The notes: a model not told the origin generated them from the sequence alone. A stretch of 64,000 nucleotides of DNA from Bacteroidota bacterium (GCA_023381535.1 JAMCSN010000022.1:1-64000), one strand, 5' to 3'. Numbered from the stretch's first letter, positions 8,156-18,222 are shown. A program made the numbers and translations.

Positions 8156-9694
8156 ATGGAAAAAATTGATCTCAAAGAATTTGAAAAGAATATTATACTT
8201 CGGCAATTGACTGAATCCGATTTTGAATCGGTTGTTTCTCTGCAATTGAAATGTTTCCCTCAAATGAAGCCGTAGTCCAAAGAACAATTCATAAGTCAAA
8301 TATCCATTTTCCCCGAGGGGCAAATATGTTTACAATTCCAAGACAAAATTGTAGCGTCTTCGAGCAGTTTAATTTTAGACTTTCCTCTCTACGCAGAATG
8401 GCATAGTTGGCGGGAAATTGCGGATGAAGGTTTCATTCGAAATCATACGTATAATGGGAATACTCTTTACGGAATTGAAATAATGGTTGATCCGGAATTT
8501 CGAGGATTTAAGTTAACAAGAAGACTATATAACGCAAGAAAAGAAATTGCGAAGAAGTACAATTTGATGCGAATAATTCTGGGAGGAAGAATTCCCGGTT
8601 ACCATAAATATTCAGACCAAATGACAGCCCGAGAATATGTTGACAAAGTGGTTAATAAGATTCTTGTTGATCCGGTATTAACAGCGCAAATTTCAAATGG
8701 ATTTATTCTAAAACGATTAATTCCCGACTACTTAAAAAGTGATGTTGAATCTAAAGGATATGCTACATTTCTTGAATGGACGAATCTCGATTATATGCCA
8801 GATACTTCCCGTAAATTTATCCCAACTTTACCAGTAAGAATTTGTGCTGTTCAATACATGATGAGAATCATCAAAGATTTTGAAGAGTTTGCAAAACAGT
8901 GTGAATATTTTGTTGACGTTGCTTCAGATTATCACTGCGATTTTATTCTATTCCCTGAAATTTTTACTACACAGCTTCTTTCATTTCTTCCCCCTGCTCG
9001 TCCTGCTATTGCTATGAGAAAATTGTCTGAGTTTACACCGCAGTATCTGGATTTATTCACAAATCTTGCTGTGAGATATAATATAAATATAATCGGAGGC
9101 TCTCACTTTACTATTGAAAAAGAAAACCTTTATAATATTTCTTACCTGTTCCGACGGGACGGAACTTTAGGAAAACAATATAAATTACATATTACTCCCA
9201 ACGAGAAAAAATGGTGGGGAGTAAAACCCGGGAATAAATTAGAAATTTTCGACACGGATAAAGGTAAAATCTCTATTCAAATTTGTTACGATATTGAATT
9301 CCCTGAACTAGGCCGAATTGCAGCTGAAAGCGGCGTTCAAATTATTTTTGTTCCGTTTGCAACCGACGAACGATATGCTTACTTAAGAGTGCGCTATTGT
9401 GCGCAAGCTCGGTGTATTGAGAATCATGTGTTCGTAGCAATTGCAGGAAACGTTGGTAATTTACCCTCGGTTGAGAACATAGACATTAACTACGCTCAAT
9501 CTGCTCTATTCACTCCTTCAGATATCCCATTTACAAAAGATGCAATACAGGCTGAAGCAACACCAAACATTGAAACGGTAATAATAGATGATATTGATTT
9601 AGAATTATTAAGGCGACAAAGGAAGACAGGTACCGTTTTAAATTTTGAGGATAGGAGAAAAGATATTTATGAAATTATTTGTAAAAGCAAGTAA
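8156..9694 (+). pseudogene. GNAT/carbon-nitrogen hydrolase fusion (YhcX-like), interrupted by an in-frame TAG
   Basis: Read through one TAG codon (8273-8275, codon 40), this is a 512-codon gene, close to the roughly 513-residue YhcX-type fusion of an N-acetyltransferase and a nitrilase-superfamily amidohydrolase. AGGAG lies about 10 bases before ATG 8156. The acetyl-CoA loop [18 protein letters not shown] sits in the first third. The hydrolase part keeps all three catalytic positions: Glu in ILFPEIF, Lys in [12 protein letters not shown] and Cys in [11 protein letters not shown]. The context FPQMKP-stop-SKEQF suggests that TAG replaces a Trp codon (TGG). No other frame damage is visible, and no ATG, GTG or TTG occurs in frame between the TAG and ATG 8483, so any product from reinitiation would lack much of the GNAT domain. 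A recent mutation or a sequencing error is most likely. Confidence 0.8.
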
Positions 9695-9770
9695 AACATT
9701 CTTATCGAAATATTAAGACTATTAACTTTTCATTTTAGTTTCATACTTCGACCGCCTAACAGATATGCGC

Positions 9771-12329
9771 TCAAATATGTCTTACCAATAATGTAGTCAC
9801 GTCATCGTACTGCGGAGTTTTGCCGCGGAAATCGGAAAGATCTTTCATTAAACCCGCCTCTATATCATTGCAGCTTTTGCTGGCATTCATTAGTAAAGAT
9901 TTTCCCAATCTTTCTTCGCCGAATAATTCATCGTTCTCATTCATCAGTTCAGTAACGCCATCCGAATAGAAAAAGTATAAATCATTATTCTGAAGTTTGT
10001 AAACAGCTTCTTCAAGCGAATTACTAAATACTTCTCCCCTATCCAAGCCAACGCCCATTCCCGCCGGTTGAAGAGTTTCCAATTTGCCGTTTCTGACTCT
10101 AACTATTGATGTATGTCCGGCGCGGCAAACCGTCAACGATTTTTCCTCTACATCAAATAATCCTAGAGTTACTGTAATAAACCAATTCTTTTCGATGCTC
10201 TCGCTTATTCTGCTATTTACTTCCACAAGAATTTCCCGCGGAGATTTTCCATCGATGCAGTACAAACGGATCATCGTTTGAAGCTTCGACATATAAAACG
10301 AGGCGCTCAATCCCTTACCGGAAACGTCACCTACAACTACAAAAAGTTTCGTATCGGAAATTTTTATCAGATCGAAATAATCTCCGCCCACATGCATCGC
10401 CGGAATCATTTTACCGGAAATGTCCAAATTATTTATTTGCGGTACGGTCTTCGGCAGTAAAGTTTCCTGAATATGTCTGGCGTTTTCCAGATCACGCTGA
10501 ATTTTTTGTTTTTCGGCTTCGGACTCATACAGCCGTGCGTTTTCAATCGAGATTGCGGTTTGAAGCGAAGCAGAAATCAATAGATCTAAATCTTTCCCGG
10601 TAAATTGGGAACCCGAGTGTTTCAATCCGATCAGCAGCAAGCCGATCAGTTTCGAATTTATAAATAACGGGATGATGGTGTAAATTTTTTCAGCCAAAAA
10701 TTTGTATGCCGAGCTTCCCAAAATTTCTTCAAAATCATGACGTTCAATAACTTGCTTCTTCCCCAGCATCATACATTCCAAACAATAATTTTCAATAACA
10801 GGTTTGTCGTTATGAAGGTTTAGTCTGTTATTGGAAATACCCTGATATCGCACGAGTTCAAACACGCCGCTTTCGCTTTTAAGCAAGAGTCCGAATGTTT
10901 CAATCTGGAGAACCTGAACAAAAAGTTTTTGGATAGCGTCAAAGATGTTTTGTTTTCCGACAACGCTGGCAATCGCTCCGTTAAATTCAAGAAGTCCTTT
11001 CTGGTAGCTGAATTGTTCGGGATAAAATTTTGCCGTTAAGAAATCTTGAAATTTGTCTTTAGTCGATTGAAACACAACAGCAAACAGAACGAAAACTGCC
11101 CCGAAAATTATTCCTTGATATTCGGTACCAATTGCAGAGCTGACGCTCTGACCGATTACATAAATCAACAAGAAATAAAGTGCGGCGAGCATAATAGTTG
11201 CTACGCCGTAAACGACCGTGTTCTTAACAACTTCGCTAACGTCCATAAGCGAATAACGGAAGATGGAATATCCGAACGCGATCGGCAGCAATGCTATCAA
11301 GATAATCGGAGTAAAGTATGCCGGGTTATTGAAGATCAATCCGGCGATTGCAGCTGCCAAAGTTGATGTGTAGATAAGAGCTAATACACCAATCAGATAC
11401 GCAACCAGAATTACAAAAATTGAATTCCGTTCCCGCTTGTTGCTCAATTTTATGTAGCTGAGAAAAAGAAAAACCAAGCCTGCTATAAACGTTACTCCGA
11501 GAGTGATTCCAATAACATTGGCAAGAATGTTATAACTCCTTCCGGTAGAATCCTGATAGGCATAGAAAAACTTAATTGCTTCAACGGCAGCAAAAATTAC
11601 AAACGGCGCTATAAACAGAAAACGGCTGAACCATTTCTTTTTAATCAGTTTGTTTTCATTCGGAAAGATGCAGAAGAATCGGATCAACATAAAACCAAAG
11701 AACGAACCGCCGAGGGTCCAAAGAGTATCAACTGTAACAAGCAATGCTTTGCTTTCGAACAAAGGATTGAGAGCGCCTTGACCGCGATACAGTAAACTCA
11801 GCATTGCATAAAGAATTGCAAAGAGGCTGATTCTATAAAACAATCTTTGCGTCGTTCCTTCCGGCTTTGCCATTACAACAACAAAACCTACAATCAGCCA
11901 AAGAAACGAAAGCAAAGCGAAAGCCAATCCGGCAAAGTTTATTAATTTTTTTACGAGGACTTTAGTCTCAAAAATTTTCCCTTTATGATCAACTTTATAA
12001 GTAGCATAATCGCCCGCACGAACACCATCAAGAATTCGAGATGCAGTAATCAGATCGTAGGTTCTCACACCATCTATTGACAAGAGATGATCGCCGTTGC
12101 GAATACCGGCATTCCAGGTAACTCCGTTTTCTTTAACAAACTGGAATTCAATTGCGGTGCTGTCTGGAGCCGCTTTCTTTATAACCCAAAGACATTCGTC
12201 GTTGGATTGAGCGGTAATCTCAAAGATGAAGAAAAAATTTACCAAGCCGATCAGAAAGAAAACAATAGTTGTAAGCAGAATAAACTTGGTGTAATTTTTC
12301 ACCCAGAATTTTTTTAGTTGGTTCATCAT
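9771..12329 (-). CDS. Membrane PP2C/SpoIIE phosphatase with PDZ and GAF domains
   Basis: An 852-residue multidomain regulator. An N-terminal membrane helix (about 15-37) is followed by an extracytoplasmic PDZ-like domain (about 55-115, GIRNGDHLLSIDGV). About eight membrane helices follow (to about 400), then a cytoplasmic GAF domain (about 445-600), a short helical linker (QRDLENARHIQETLLPK) and a SpoIIE/RsbU-type PP2C domain (about 645-850). The PP2C part keeps its metal-binding Asp signatures VGGDYFDLI, GDVSGKG, YSDGVTEL and YDDVTTL. By family knowledge it would dephosphorylate a STAS-domain anti-anti-sigma factor. It is the last gene of a tight operon headed by a sigma factor. The start is one of two adjacent ATG codons. 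Confidence 0.88.
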   Translation of the reverse strand: MMNQLKKFWVKNYTKFILLTTIVFFLIGLVNFFFIFEITAQSNDECLWVIKKAAPDSTAIEFQFVKENGVTWNAGIRNGDHLLSIDGVRTYDLITASRILDGVRAGDYATYKVDHKGKIFETKVLVKKLINFAGLAFALLSFLWLIVGFVVVMAKPEGTTQRLFYRISLFAILYAMLSLLYRGQGALNPLFESKALLVTVDTLWTLGGSFFGFMLIRFFCIFPNENKLIKKKWFSRFLFIAPFVIFAAVEAIKFFYAYQDSTGRSYNILANVIGITLGVTFIAGLVFLFLSYIKLSNKRERNSIFVILVAYLIGVLALIYTSTLAAAIAGLIFNNPAYFTPIILIALLPIAFGYSIFRYSLMDVSEVVKNTVVYGVATIMLAALYFLLIYVIGQSVSSAIGTEYQGIIFGAVFVLFAVVFQSTKDKFQDFLTAKFYPEQFSYQKGLLEFNGAIASVVGKQNIFDAIQKLFVQVLQIETFGLLLKSESGVFELVRYQGISNNRLNLHNDKPVIENYCLECMMLGKKQVIERHDFEEILGSSAYKFLAEKIYTIIPLFINSKLIGLLLIGLKHSGSQFTGKDLDLLISASLQTAISIENARLYESEAEKQKIQRDLENARHIQETLLPKTVPQINNLDISGKMIPAMHVGGDYFDLIKISDTKLFVVVGDVSGKGLSASFYMSKLQTMIRLYCIDGKSPREILVEVNSRISESIEKNWFITVTLGLFDVEEKSLTVCRAGHTSIVRVRNGKLETLQPAGMGVGLDRGEVFSNSLEEAVYKLQNNDLYFFYSDGVTELMNENDELFGEERLGKSLLMNASKSCNDIEAGLMKDLSDFRGKTPQYDDVTTLLVRHI

Positions 12330-12350
12330 CTTTAATTACTCTGCTGAAAT

Positions 12351-14030
12351 TTATTTTACCTTTATTACAAGACTAGTAATATCGTCGGATTGCTCGGCGC
12401 CTTTAGTAAAGTTCTCAACATCTGTTTTAATATGTGATAACAGATTCTGAGAATCTTCCCGGTATTTTAGACGTACTAGTTCTTCCAATCGTTCATCCGA
12501 AAATTCTTCCCATTTGGTATTCATCGCCTCTGTAATGCCGTCGGTGAACAGTACCAATGCGTCGCCGTCTTCCAGTGTAACCGTTTCTGAAATATATGGA
12601 ACAATTGTCTGCATAACACCAAGAATCATCCCGCCTTTTTTCAATTTTGTAATTTGCGAATTGCGGACAAGCAGCGGCGGATTATGACCGGCGTTAACAT
12701 ATGTCAACTCATGTTTCTCGTTGTCTAAAATTCCCCAGAAAAAAGTGATGAAGCTGCCCATCGTAGTGTTTTCGGCAACAAGATCGTTCAGAAGATTTGT
12801 CGCTTCTGCCAATGGAAGGTTCATCTTACAAATAGATTTTAAGAACGCTTGAATGTTTGCCATTAACAATGCCGCCGGAACTCCTTTGCCCGAAACATCG
12901 GCAATAGCAAAAAGTATCCTGTTGTTATCAAGTTTAACAATGTCATAGTAGTCGCCGCCAACCATTCTTGCCGATCTGTTGAACGCCGAGATATCAAAAT
13001 TTGGAAGTGTTGGAATTGTCTTTGGCAAAAGATTGTTCTGGATGTTGCGCGCAGTTTCAAGATCTTTTTCGAGTCGCTGCTTTTCCAAAGTTTCTTTGAA
13101 CAAGCGTGCATTCTCAATAGATATGATTGCCAAACTTCCGAGCGATGAAACAAATTCAACGTCAGACTTGCTGTAACCTAATTCACTTTTTCTCTTGCCC
13201 AGCAAAATCAAACCTTTGGTTTCACCTTTTATCTGCATAGGAACAATTAGATCAACACCCACATCGGCAAATGGTTTCAAATCACCGGTTAGCTCATTTC
13301 TCGTGAAAGTTTTTGAAAATTGATTTGTATCGCAAGACTTGAGGGCAAGTCTTAGATGATTTTCATCAAACCGGTTTTCTAAAAACGTGTGAATGTTATT
13401 TGCGCATGAAATGATCGAGTACTTTGAAACGAGCATCTGCCCTATCAACGAATAAACCAGCATCTTACTTATCATTTCGATCTGCAAAATTCCGCTGAAC
13501 TCTTTGCTCAGATCGAACAATGAACTGAGCTGATTTACTTTTGCATCAAGCTCGCGGTTCACCTTTTTCAACTTGTCAACTACCAGCGTGTTCTCAATCG
13601 CTGTAGAGCCAACGTTAAGAATGGTTTTTAGGAAGTTAACATCTTCTTCATCATAAGGTTTGTTTGTTAGTCGCTGACCGAGAATTAGAAATCCTTTCAA
13701 TCCTTCGGAGGATCGTATCTCTTGAAACACCGGGAAGTTATTCGCATCGAGAAATTGTTGGAAAATATCTATACCGATGTAATCATCAAACTTGACATGT
13801 GGAAATGCACTTATAATTTGTCCCGGGATTCCTTTGCTTGCTTTTACCTCGAAAATATTTTGTTCGTTCAAAAGCGCAACCATTCCTTTTGTAGTATGAA
13901 ATTTTCCGAAACATGTAAGCAGAATATTATTGAGCGTAAAATTCAAATCGAGATTTGAGTTAATCAGGTTGCTGAAATCTACAAGAGCCGAGAAATTTCT
14001 AAGGGCGGCATTATTATCTAATTGATGCAT
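12351..14030 (-). CDS. Cytoplasmic GAF-GAF-PP2C (SpoIIE/RsbU-type) phosphatase
   Basis: A 559-residue protein with no membrane segment. Two GAF-like sensory domains (about 10-160 and 170-310) precede the linker EKQRLEKDLETARNIQNNLLPK and a SpoIIE/PP2C domain (about 360-559). Metal-binding motifs MVGGDYYDIV, IADVSGKG, FTDGITEA and SDDITSLV are intact. It begins two bases after the stop of the RsbW-like kinase and shares its operon, so the likely substrate is the STAS protein encoded at 14479. The ligand of the GAF domains is unknown. Confidence 0.88.
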   Translation of the reverse strand: MHQLDNNAALRNFSALVDFSNLINSNLDLNFTLNNILLTCFGKFHTTKGMVALLNEQNIFEVKASKGIPGQIISAFPHVKFDDYIGIDIFQQFLDANNFPVFQEIRSSEGLKGFLILGQRLTNKPYDEEDVNFLKTILNVGSTAIENTLVVDKLKKVNRELDAKVNQLSSLFDLSKEFSGILQIEMISKMLVYSLIGQMLVSKYSIISCANNIHTFLENRFDENHLRLALKSCDTNQFSKTFTRNELTGDLKPFADVGVDLIVPMQIKGETKGLILLGKRKSELGYSKSDVEFVSSLGSLAIISIENARLFKETLEKQRLEKDLETARNIQNNLLPKTIPTLPNFDISAFNRSARMVGGDYYDIVKLDNNRILFAIADVSGKGVPAALLMANIQAFLKSICKMNLPLAEATNLLNDLVAENTTMGSFITFFWGILDNEKHELTYVNAGHNPPLLVRNSQITKLKKGGMILGVMQTIVPYISETVTLEDGDALVLFTDGITEAMNTKWEEFSDERLEELVRLKYREDSQNLLSHIKTDVENFTKGAEQSDDITSLVIKVK

Positions 14031-14032
14031 GC

Positions 14033-14470
14033 CTATCGCGGAAGATACTTTACTAATACTACTTGATTTTTATTTCCGGTGATGGTGGAATATTTAACCT
14101 CATCCATCAGCTTCTTCATCAAGAACATTCCGAGTCCGCCGACGCGTTTCTGTTTGTAATACTCGCGCAAATTCGGCTCGGGAATTTTGTTGGGATCGAA
14201 ATGATTGCCTTCATCAGTAATTGAAATTGTGCATTTAGCGTCTTCAAATTTAATGCTGATGTATATATCCCCGTGAGGAGAATATTTGTAGGCGTGTTTA
14301 ATTATGTTGGTACATGCTTCGTCAACAGCAAGTACTATCTTGCCCGTTACTTCATCGGAAAAACCGATTTCTTCGGCAGAGGATTTCGTAAACTCTCTGA
14401 TGAGAGCAAGATTGTCGGTAGTACTTTTTACTACTATCTCCTTTTCGAATATTTTGTTAGCTGAATTCAA
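14033..14470 (-). CDS. RsbW/SpoIIAB-like anti-sigma serine kinase (HATPase_c_2)
   Basis: A 145-residue GHKL ATPase-fold kinase. The N box DEACTNIIKHAY, the G1 box TDEGNHFDP and the G2-like GGLGMFLMKKLMDEVKY are clear. In the Rsb and SpoIIA systems such a protein binds a sigma factor or phosphorylates a STAS antagonist. It starts at TTG (14468-14470) with AAGGA five bases upstream, and the STAS stop overlaps that Shine-Dalgarno, implying coupled translation. Its neighbours are the STAS protein and three PP2C phosphatases. Confidence 0.9.
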   Translation of the reverse strand: MNSANKIFEKEIVVKSTTDNLALIREFTKSSAEEIGFSDEVTGKIVLAVDEACTNIIKHAYKYSPHGDIYISIKFEDAKCTISITDEGNHFDPNKIPEPNLREYYKQKRVGGLGMFLMKKLMDEVKYSTITGNKNQVVLVKYLPR

Positions 14471-14478
14471 AATGATCC

Positions 14479-14826
14479 TTAAGGAATGAATTTGTGGATA
14501 GCTTCGTTTTCGTCTTTGTAAAATTCATACAAGATTGGGAAGCCAAGCAGATCGAAAATGTTGTACACATTTTCTTTCATGTTTGAGAACTTTATGTCCC
14601 CTTGGTTTTCCCTCATGGTTTCAACATATGCCATAAACACACCAAGCCCGGCGCTGCTGATGTATTTAAGATCGTTAAAATTAACAACGACCTTAAACTG
14701 CTTTTGATCCAGCAGTTTATTAAATACATTTTCAAGATCCGGAGCGGTGTGGGCATCCAAATACCCTTTCACATCAATTACACTTACGGAACCGACACCC
14801 CGTAAGTTTACATTGAAATCCGCCAT
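14479..14826 (-). CDS. STAS-domain anti-sigma factor antagonist
   Basis: A 115-residue single STAS domain of the SpoIIAA/RsbV type. The phosphorylatable serine lies in KYISSAGLGVF (S57 or S58). GGAG precedes the ATG at 14826. It lies directly between a membrane PP2C phosphatase and the RsbW-like kinase, the standard arrangement for a partner switch in which the kinase phosphorylates and the phosphatases reactivate the STAS protein. Confidence 0.9.
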   Translation of the reverse strand: MADFNVNLRGVGSVSVIDVKGYLDAHTAPDLENVFNKLLDQKQFKVVVNFNDLKYISSAGLGVFMAYVETMRENQGDIKFSNMKENVYNIFDLLGFPILYEFYKDENEAIHKFIP

Positions 14827-14841
14827 TAAATTCTCCGTTGA

Positions 14842-16887
14842 TTAATTATTTATTTTATTCCACTTAAAAATTACTAAGGTTATGTCGTCATGTTGAGAAT
14901 GATCTTTCGAGAACAAACTCAACTCTTTCATTACTGTTTTCGATATGCCGTCAAGATCTTTATCGCAATTGCTAAGGATAAGCGATTCTAATCTTTCGTA
15001 ACCAAAATCTTCCTGCGTTGAATTCTTGGCTTCAGGAATTCCGTCAGAATAACATACGAAAATATCATTATTCTCCAATTGAATTTCCATTTCTTTTATT
15101 GAATTAATGAAGTTGGAACTGAAATCCAATCCGAGTCCGATGCCGGAAGGTTGAACGCGGGAAATTTTTCCCCTGTTGCAATGAATTCCCCACGGATGAC
15201 CTGCACGTGCAAAACTCAGTTTTCCGGTGTCTCTGTCTATTATTCCGTAAACGGCAGTTACAAAACTTTTCTTGTCGAGACTTTCTTTCAGAATGTCGTT
15301 CACTTTAATTAATATCTCGCTGGGACTCAAAATAATTTTCGCCAACGATTCAAAGATTCCCTTAACCTCGGACATGATGAAAGCGGCGGAAATACTTTTG
15401 CCCGAAACGTCGGCGACAACAAAACCAAGTTTGTTGTTTGCCAGCTCGAAGAAATCGTAATAATCGCCGCCCACTTCAAATGCCGGGACGAACAGCGCAG
15501 AAATTTGAAGCTGGTCTGTAGAAGGAATAGATTGCGGAAGAATTTTTTCCTGAACGTCGCGCGCTACATCAAGTTCTTTTTCCAGTCTTTCTTTCTCGAT
15601 AGATTCTTCGATCAGTTTTGCGTTCTCCAACGCAACGGCAGCATAATCTGCAAATGCTTTAATCGCTCTCTTCTCATCAATATCAAAAAGGTTTTCTTTC
15701 TGTCTTGCCGCAAAAAGGTAACCATTTATTTTGTTATGAACCATTAGGGGCGCAATTGCAACCGATCTAAAATTATGCTGATCGAAATCAATATAATTTA
15801 ATTCGTCAAGCTGAATGACCTCAAGCGATTCATAATCACTTTTACCGCCATCCAACAACTGGTTGGAAATCTTGTCGGCAATAACGTAACCGATATTATT
15901 TACGGCATTAAGATCGATGCCTTTTCCCGTTCTGGTAACAAGCCACGCGGAATCGGAGTTGCAGACTCGCGTTGTAATTCTTGTGATTGTAGAAGCCAAT
16001 TCCTTGAAATCAAAAACTTTTGTAATAAGGTTTGTAAGATCCATCATAGAAGAAACTTCTTCGGCTTTGCGGTCAAACGCTTCGGCGGTAGGCAAGTGAA
16101 AGAGTGTGGTAAAAAATATAATTCCGTAATAAATCGAACCATAGATCATCACTAAACCAAAAACTGTTTGCAGTCCCGGCGAGAAAACAAAAAGCATTTG
16201 CTTGGTTATACTTGAATTGCTTGAAATGCCAAACGTAACGCCAAACAATACGGATAAGATAACAGAGATGATGAGCAGATAATACTTTTGTTTCTTCGTA
16301 AGAAAAGCTATCCATGCAACACGAATCGAATTCAAACAGATCAGCACAATCGTCACCACATAGAATGCATCTCTCGGATAATCGAGCGACGAATCAATCT
16401 TTACAAGCAGATTAGAAAAAAAACTAAACGCGAAAAAAACAAGCATCGTTTTGAAGTAAGTTGACGGATCTTTCTTCTGCCGTAAGAAAAACAGTTCCCT
16501 GAACGTTGAAAATATATATACGATTGCACCGAGAAAAACAAAAGTAAGCAGAACGGAAAAAAGCGAATTGAAAAAACCGAGATTTCCTTTTCCGCCGGAG
16601 GTCCCGATCAACGCATTGGCAATCGATATTATAAAGAAAAGCAGTGCCGCCAGAATTCCGGCATTCAGCACAAGAGATAACGGCGAATCAACCTTCGAAC
16701 TTAAAAATTGATGGACATAATTATAAAGAAAAAATAATGTTCCAAAAACAAGAACTTCACTTATGATTGATAGTATCAACGAATCGTGAATCGGAAAAAT
16801 GAGATTGAATAAGAAAAGTAATATTGATAACAATATTGCGTTTTCTAAACCCCTGCTCTGTGCGAACGACTTAATTTTATTTTGCAT
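14842..16887 (-). CDS. Membrane GAF-PP2C (SpoIIE/RsbU-type) phosphatase
   Basis: A 681-residue protein with about eight hydrophobic helices in residues 15-265, a GAF domain (about 285-425), the linker EKERLEKELDVARDVQEKILPQ and a SpoIIE/PP2C domain (about 455-680). The motifs VGGDYYDFF, VADVSGKS, YSDGIPEA and HDDITLVIF are present. It has the same plan as the gene at 9771 but lacks the PDZ domain, so the two membrane phosphatases probably sense different signals. It lies 24 bases after the membrane protein of the sigma-factor pair and 15 bases before the STAS gene. Confidence 0.88.
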   Translation of the reverse strand: MQNKIKSFAQSRGLENAILLSILLFLFNLIFPIHDSLILSIISEVLVFGTLFFLYNYVHQFLSSKVDSPLSLVLNAGILAALLFFIISIANALIGTSGGKGNLGFFNSLFSVLLTFVFLGAIVYIFSTFRELFFLRQKKDPSTYFKTMLVFFAFSFFSNLLVKIDSSLDYPRDAFYVVTIVLICLNSIRVAWIAFLTKKQKYYLLIISVILSVLFGVTFGISSNSSITKQMLFVFSPGLQTVFGLVMIYGSIYYGIIFFTTLFHLPTAEAFDRKAEEVSSMMDLTNLITKVFDFKELASTITRITTRVCNSDSAWLVTRTGKGIDLNAVNNIGYVIADKISNQLLDGGKSDYESLEVIQLDELNYIDFDQHNFRSVAIAPLMVHNKINGYLFAARQKENLFDIDEKRAIKAFADYAAVALENAKLIEESIEKERLEKELDVARDVQEKILPQSIPSTDQLQISALFVPAFEVGGDYYDFFELANNKLGFVVADVSGKSISAAFIMSEVKGIFESLAKIILSPSEILIKVNDILKESLDKKSFVTAVYGIIDRDTGKLSFARAGHPWGIHCNRGKISRVQPSGIGLGLDFSSNFINSIKEMEIQLENNDIFVCYSDGIPEAKNSTQEDFGYERLESLILSNCDKDLDGISKTVMKELSLFSKDHSQHDDITLVIFKWNKINN

Positions 16888-16911
16888 AGCCTGTCAATTA
16901 TGATTCACTTT

Positions 16912-18219
16912 TCATTGCTGGTACTGAGAGGTGTCCGACGTATCCGGTTTTACTTTCTGGCGTGACTTCTTCATTTCGTCTTTGTACTTACGCATCTGCT
17001 CGCGGATTTTAATTTTTACCGAATCGTTCATTTTTTTGTTAAACATTTTCCCCAAGGAATCCATTTGCATTCCGTACTTTTCCCAACTCTCTGCATTACC
17101 TTTAGATAATGCTTCAAAGGTTTTGTTAATGATTTCGTACGGATTGACGATCTTAACCTCAAGAGGTTTACCGCCTTTTGTTGCGGGCGGAATAGGTATT
17201 TTTAACGAAGTTCCGTATTTCATTTTTTTCTTGTTCAATTCTATCGACATTTGTTTAAGCTTACTGGCAACTTCATTCAATTTGATCTTTAGACTGTCAG
17301 CAACAACATGCGACAAATGTTTTGTATCTATAGGTACAACCACTTTGTACATGTTGGAATCAACTGTGAATTTATAATCGGGAGGAATAGGTTTCCCGTG
17401 TTCTTCAGGCAAAGGTGCAAGTCCCAATTTGAAATCGAGCTCTTTGGCTTTCTGCAAAGTTGTTTCTTTGTTCTTTTCAACTTCTTCCAGCTGCTTATAA
17501 AATTGTTGTTGATCCCAGTTGGCGTAAGTTTTGGCAACCGTATCCGGCGTGAACAAAAGAAATTCGTTTTGAGAATTTTGTCTTGCCGATGAAATCAAGC
17601 TCGCCATTTTAGCATCATCGTTCCGTGTAAACGACTTGTGAAATATTTCTTCAGCCTTTTTCGGATTAATTTTTTGGGCGAACGAAACAAGATCGGCAAG
17701 AACTGCTTGCTGTAACCCGCTTATCTTCGGATTAACCGCAAAGGTATTTTTGTCGCTTACAAAAACGGATGAGTAAATTTCTTTTTTGTATGAGTTCAAA
17801 ATCGAATCGGCGGCTTCCTTTTGTTCTTTGGTGAGTCCCAAATACTTTACAAATGTTTCGTAGTTCTTTGTAGAAGAATTGAATGATGCGGTTCGAATCT
17901 CATAGACTTGATTGTTGGGTTCATCGGAATTAATAACCAATATTTTATTTTTGTTCTTGTCTAACGGCAGGCTTTGGTACAAAGCGAAATTAAAAACGTC
18001 TTCTTCGGTAATCGGAGTACTAACCAATAACGGTTTTAGATTATCGGTGTAGAGGGACAACAGATTATTCTTGCCTGCCTCCAGAATTTTTCCAATTTCC
18101 TCTTTGTTGTGCTTGAAAAAAAACATCAGCGCTAAGGTCAGCAACCCAAGAAAAACGTAAGGAAGATATTTTTTTACAAGACTGAAAGTTGACGAAGAAT
18201 TATTTTTTTGTTCGTCCAT
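16912..18219 (-). CDS. Unknown single-pass membrane protein; candidate regulator of the adjacent sigma factor
   Basis: I do not recognise the family. The 435 residues show a short cytoplasmic N-terminus (about 18 residues, KNNSSSTFSLVKKY), one membrane helix (about 19-36) and a long, Lys-rich, mostly helical extracytoplasmic part. Coiled-coil-like stretches lie near 235-265 and 305-335, and the C-terminal tail is very basic with repeated Lys/Met helices. It starts three bases after the sigma-factor stop. A membrane protein directly behind an ECF sigma gene is often its anti-sigma factor, but the cytoplasmic segment here is far shorter than a normal anti-sigma domain and has no zinc motif, so this is only an inference. 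Confidence 0.6.
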   Translation of the reverse strand: MDEQKNNSSSTFSLVKKYLPYVFLGLLTLALMFFFKHNKEEIGKILEAGKNNLLSLYTDNLKPLLVSTPITEEDVFNFALYQSLPLDKNKNKILVINSDEPNNQVYEIRTASFNSSTKNYETFVKYLGLTKEQKEAADSILNSYKKEIYSSVFVSDKNTFAVNPKISGLQQAVLADLVSFAQKINPKKAEEIFHKSFTRNDDAKMASLISSARQNSQNEFLLFTPDTVAKTYANWDQQQFYKQLEEVEKNKETTLQKAKELDFKLGLAPLPEEHGKPIPPDYKFTVDSNMYKVVVPIDTKHLSHVVADSLKIKLNEVASKLKQMSIELNKKKMKYGTSLKIPIPPATKGGKPLEVKIVNPYEIINKTFEALSKGNAESWEKYGMQMDSLGKMFNKKMNDSVKIKIREQMRKYKDEMKKSRQKVKPDTSDTSQYQQ

Positions 18220-18222
18220 GCT

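Noticed and set aside
8273..8275. TAG as a recoded sense codon (Trp, pyrrolysine or other)
   Set aside because: TAG is the normal stop for several highly conserved genes in this window, and no structure or suppressor tRNA is visible near the codon.
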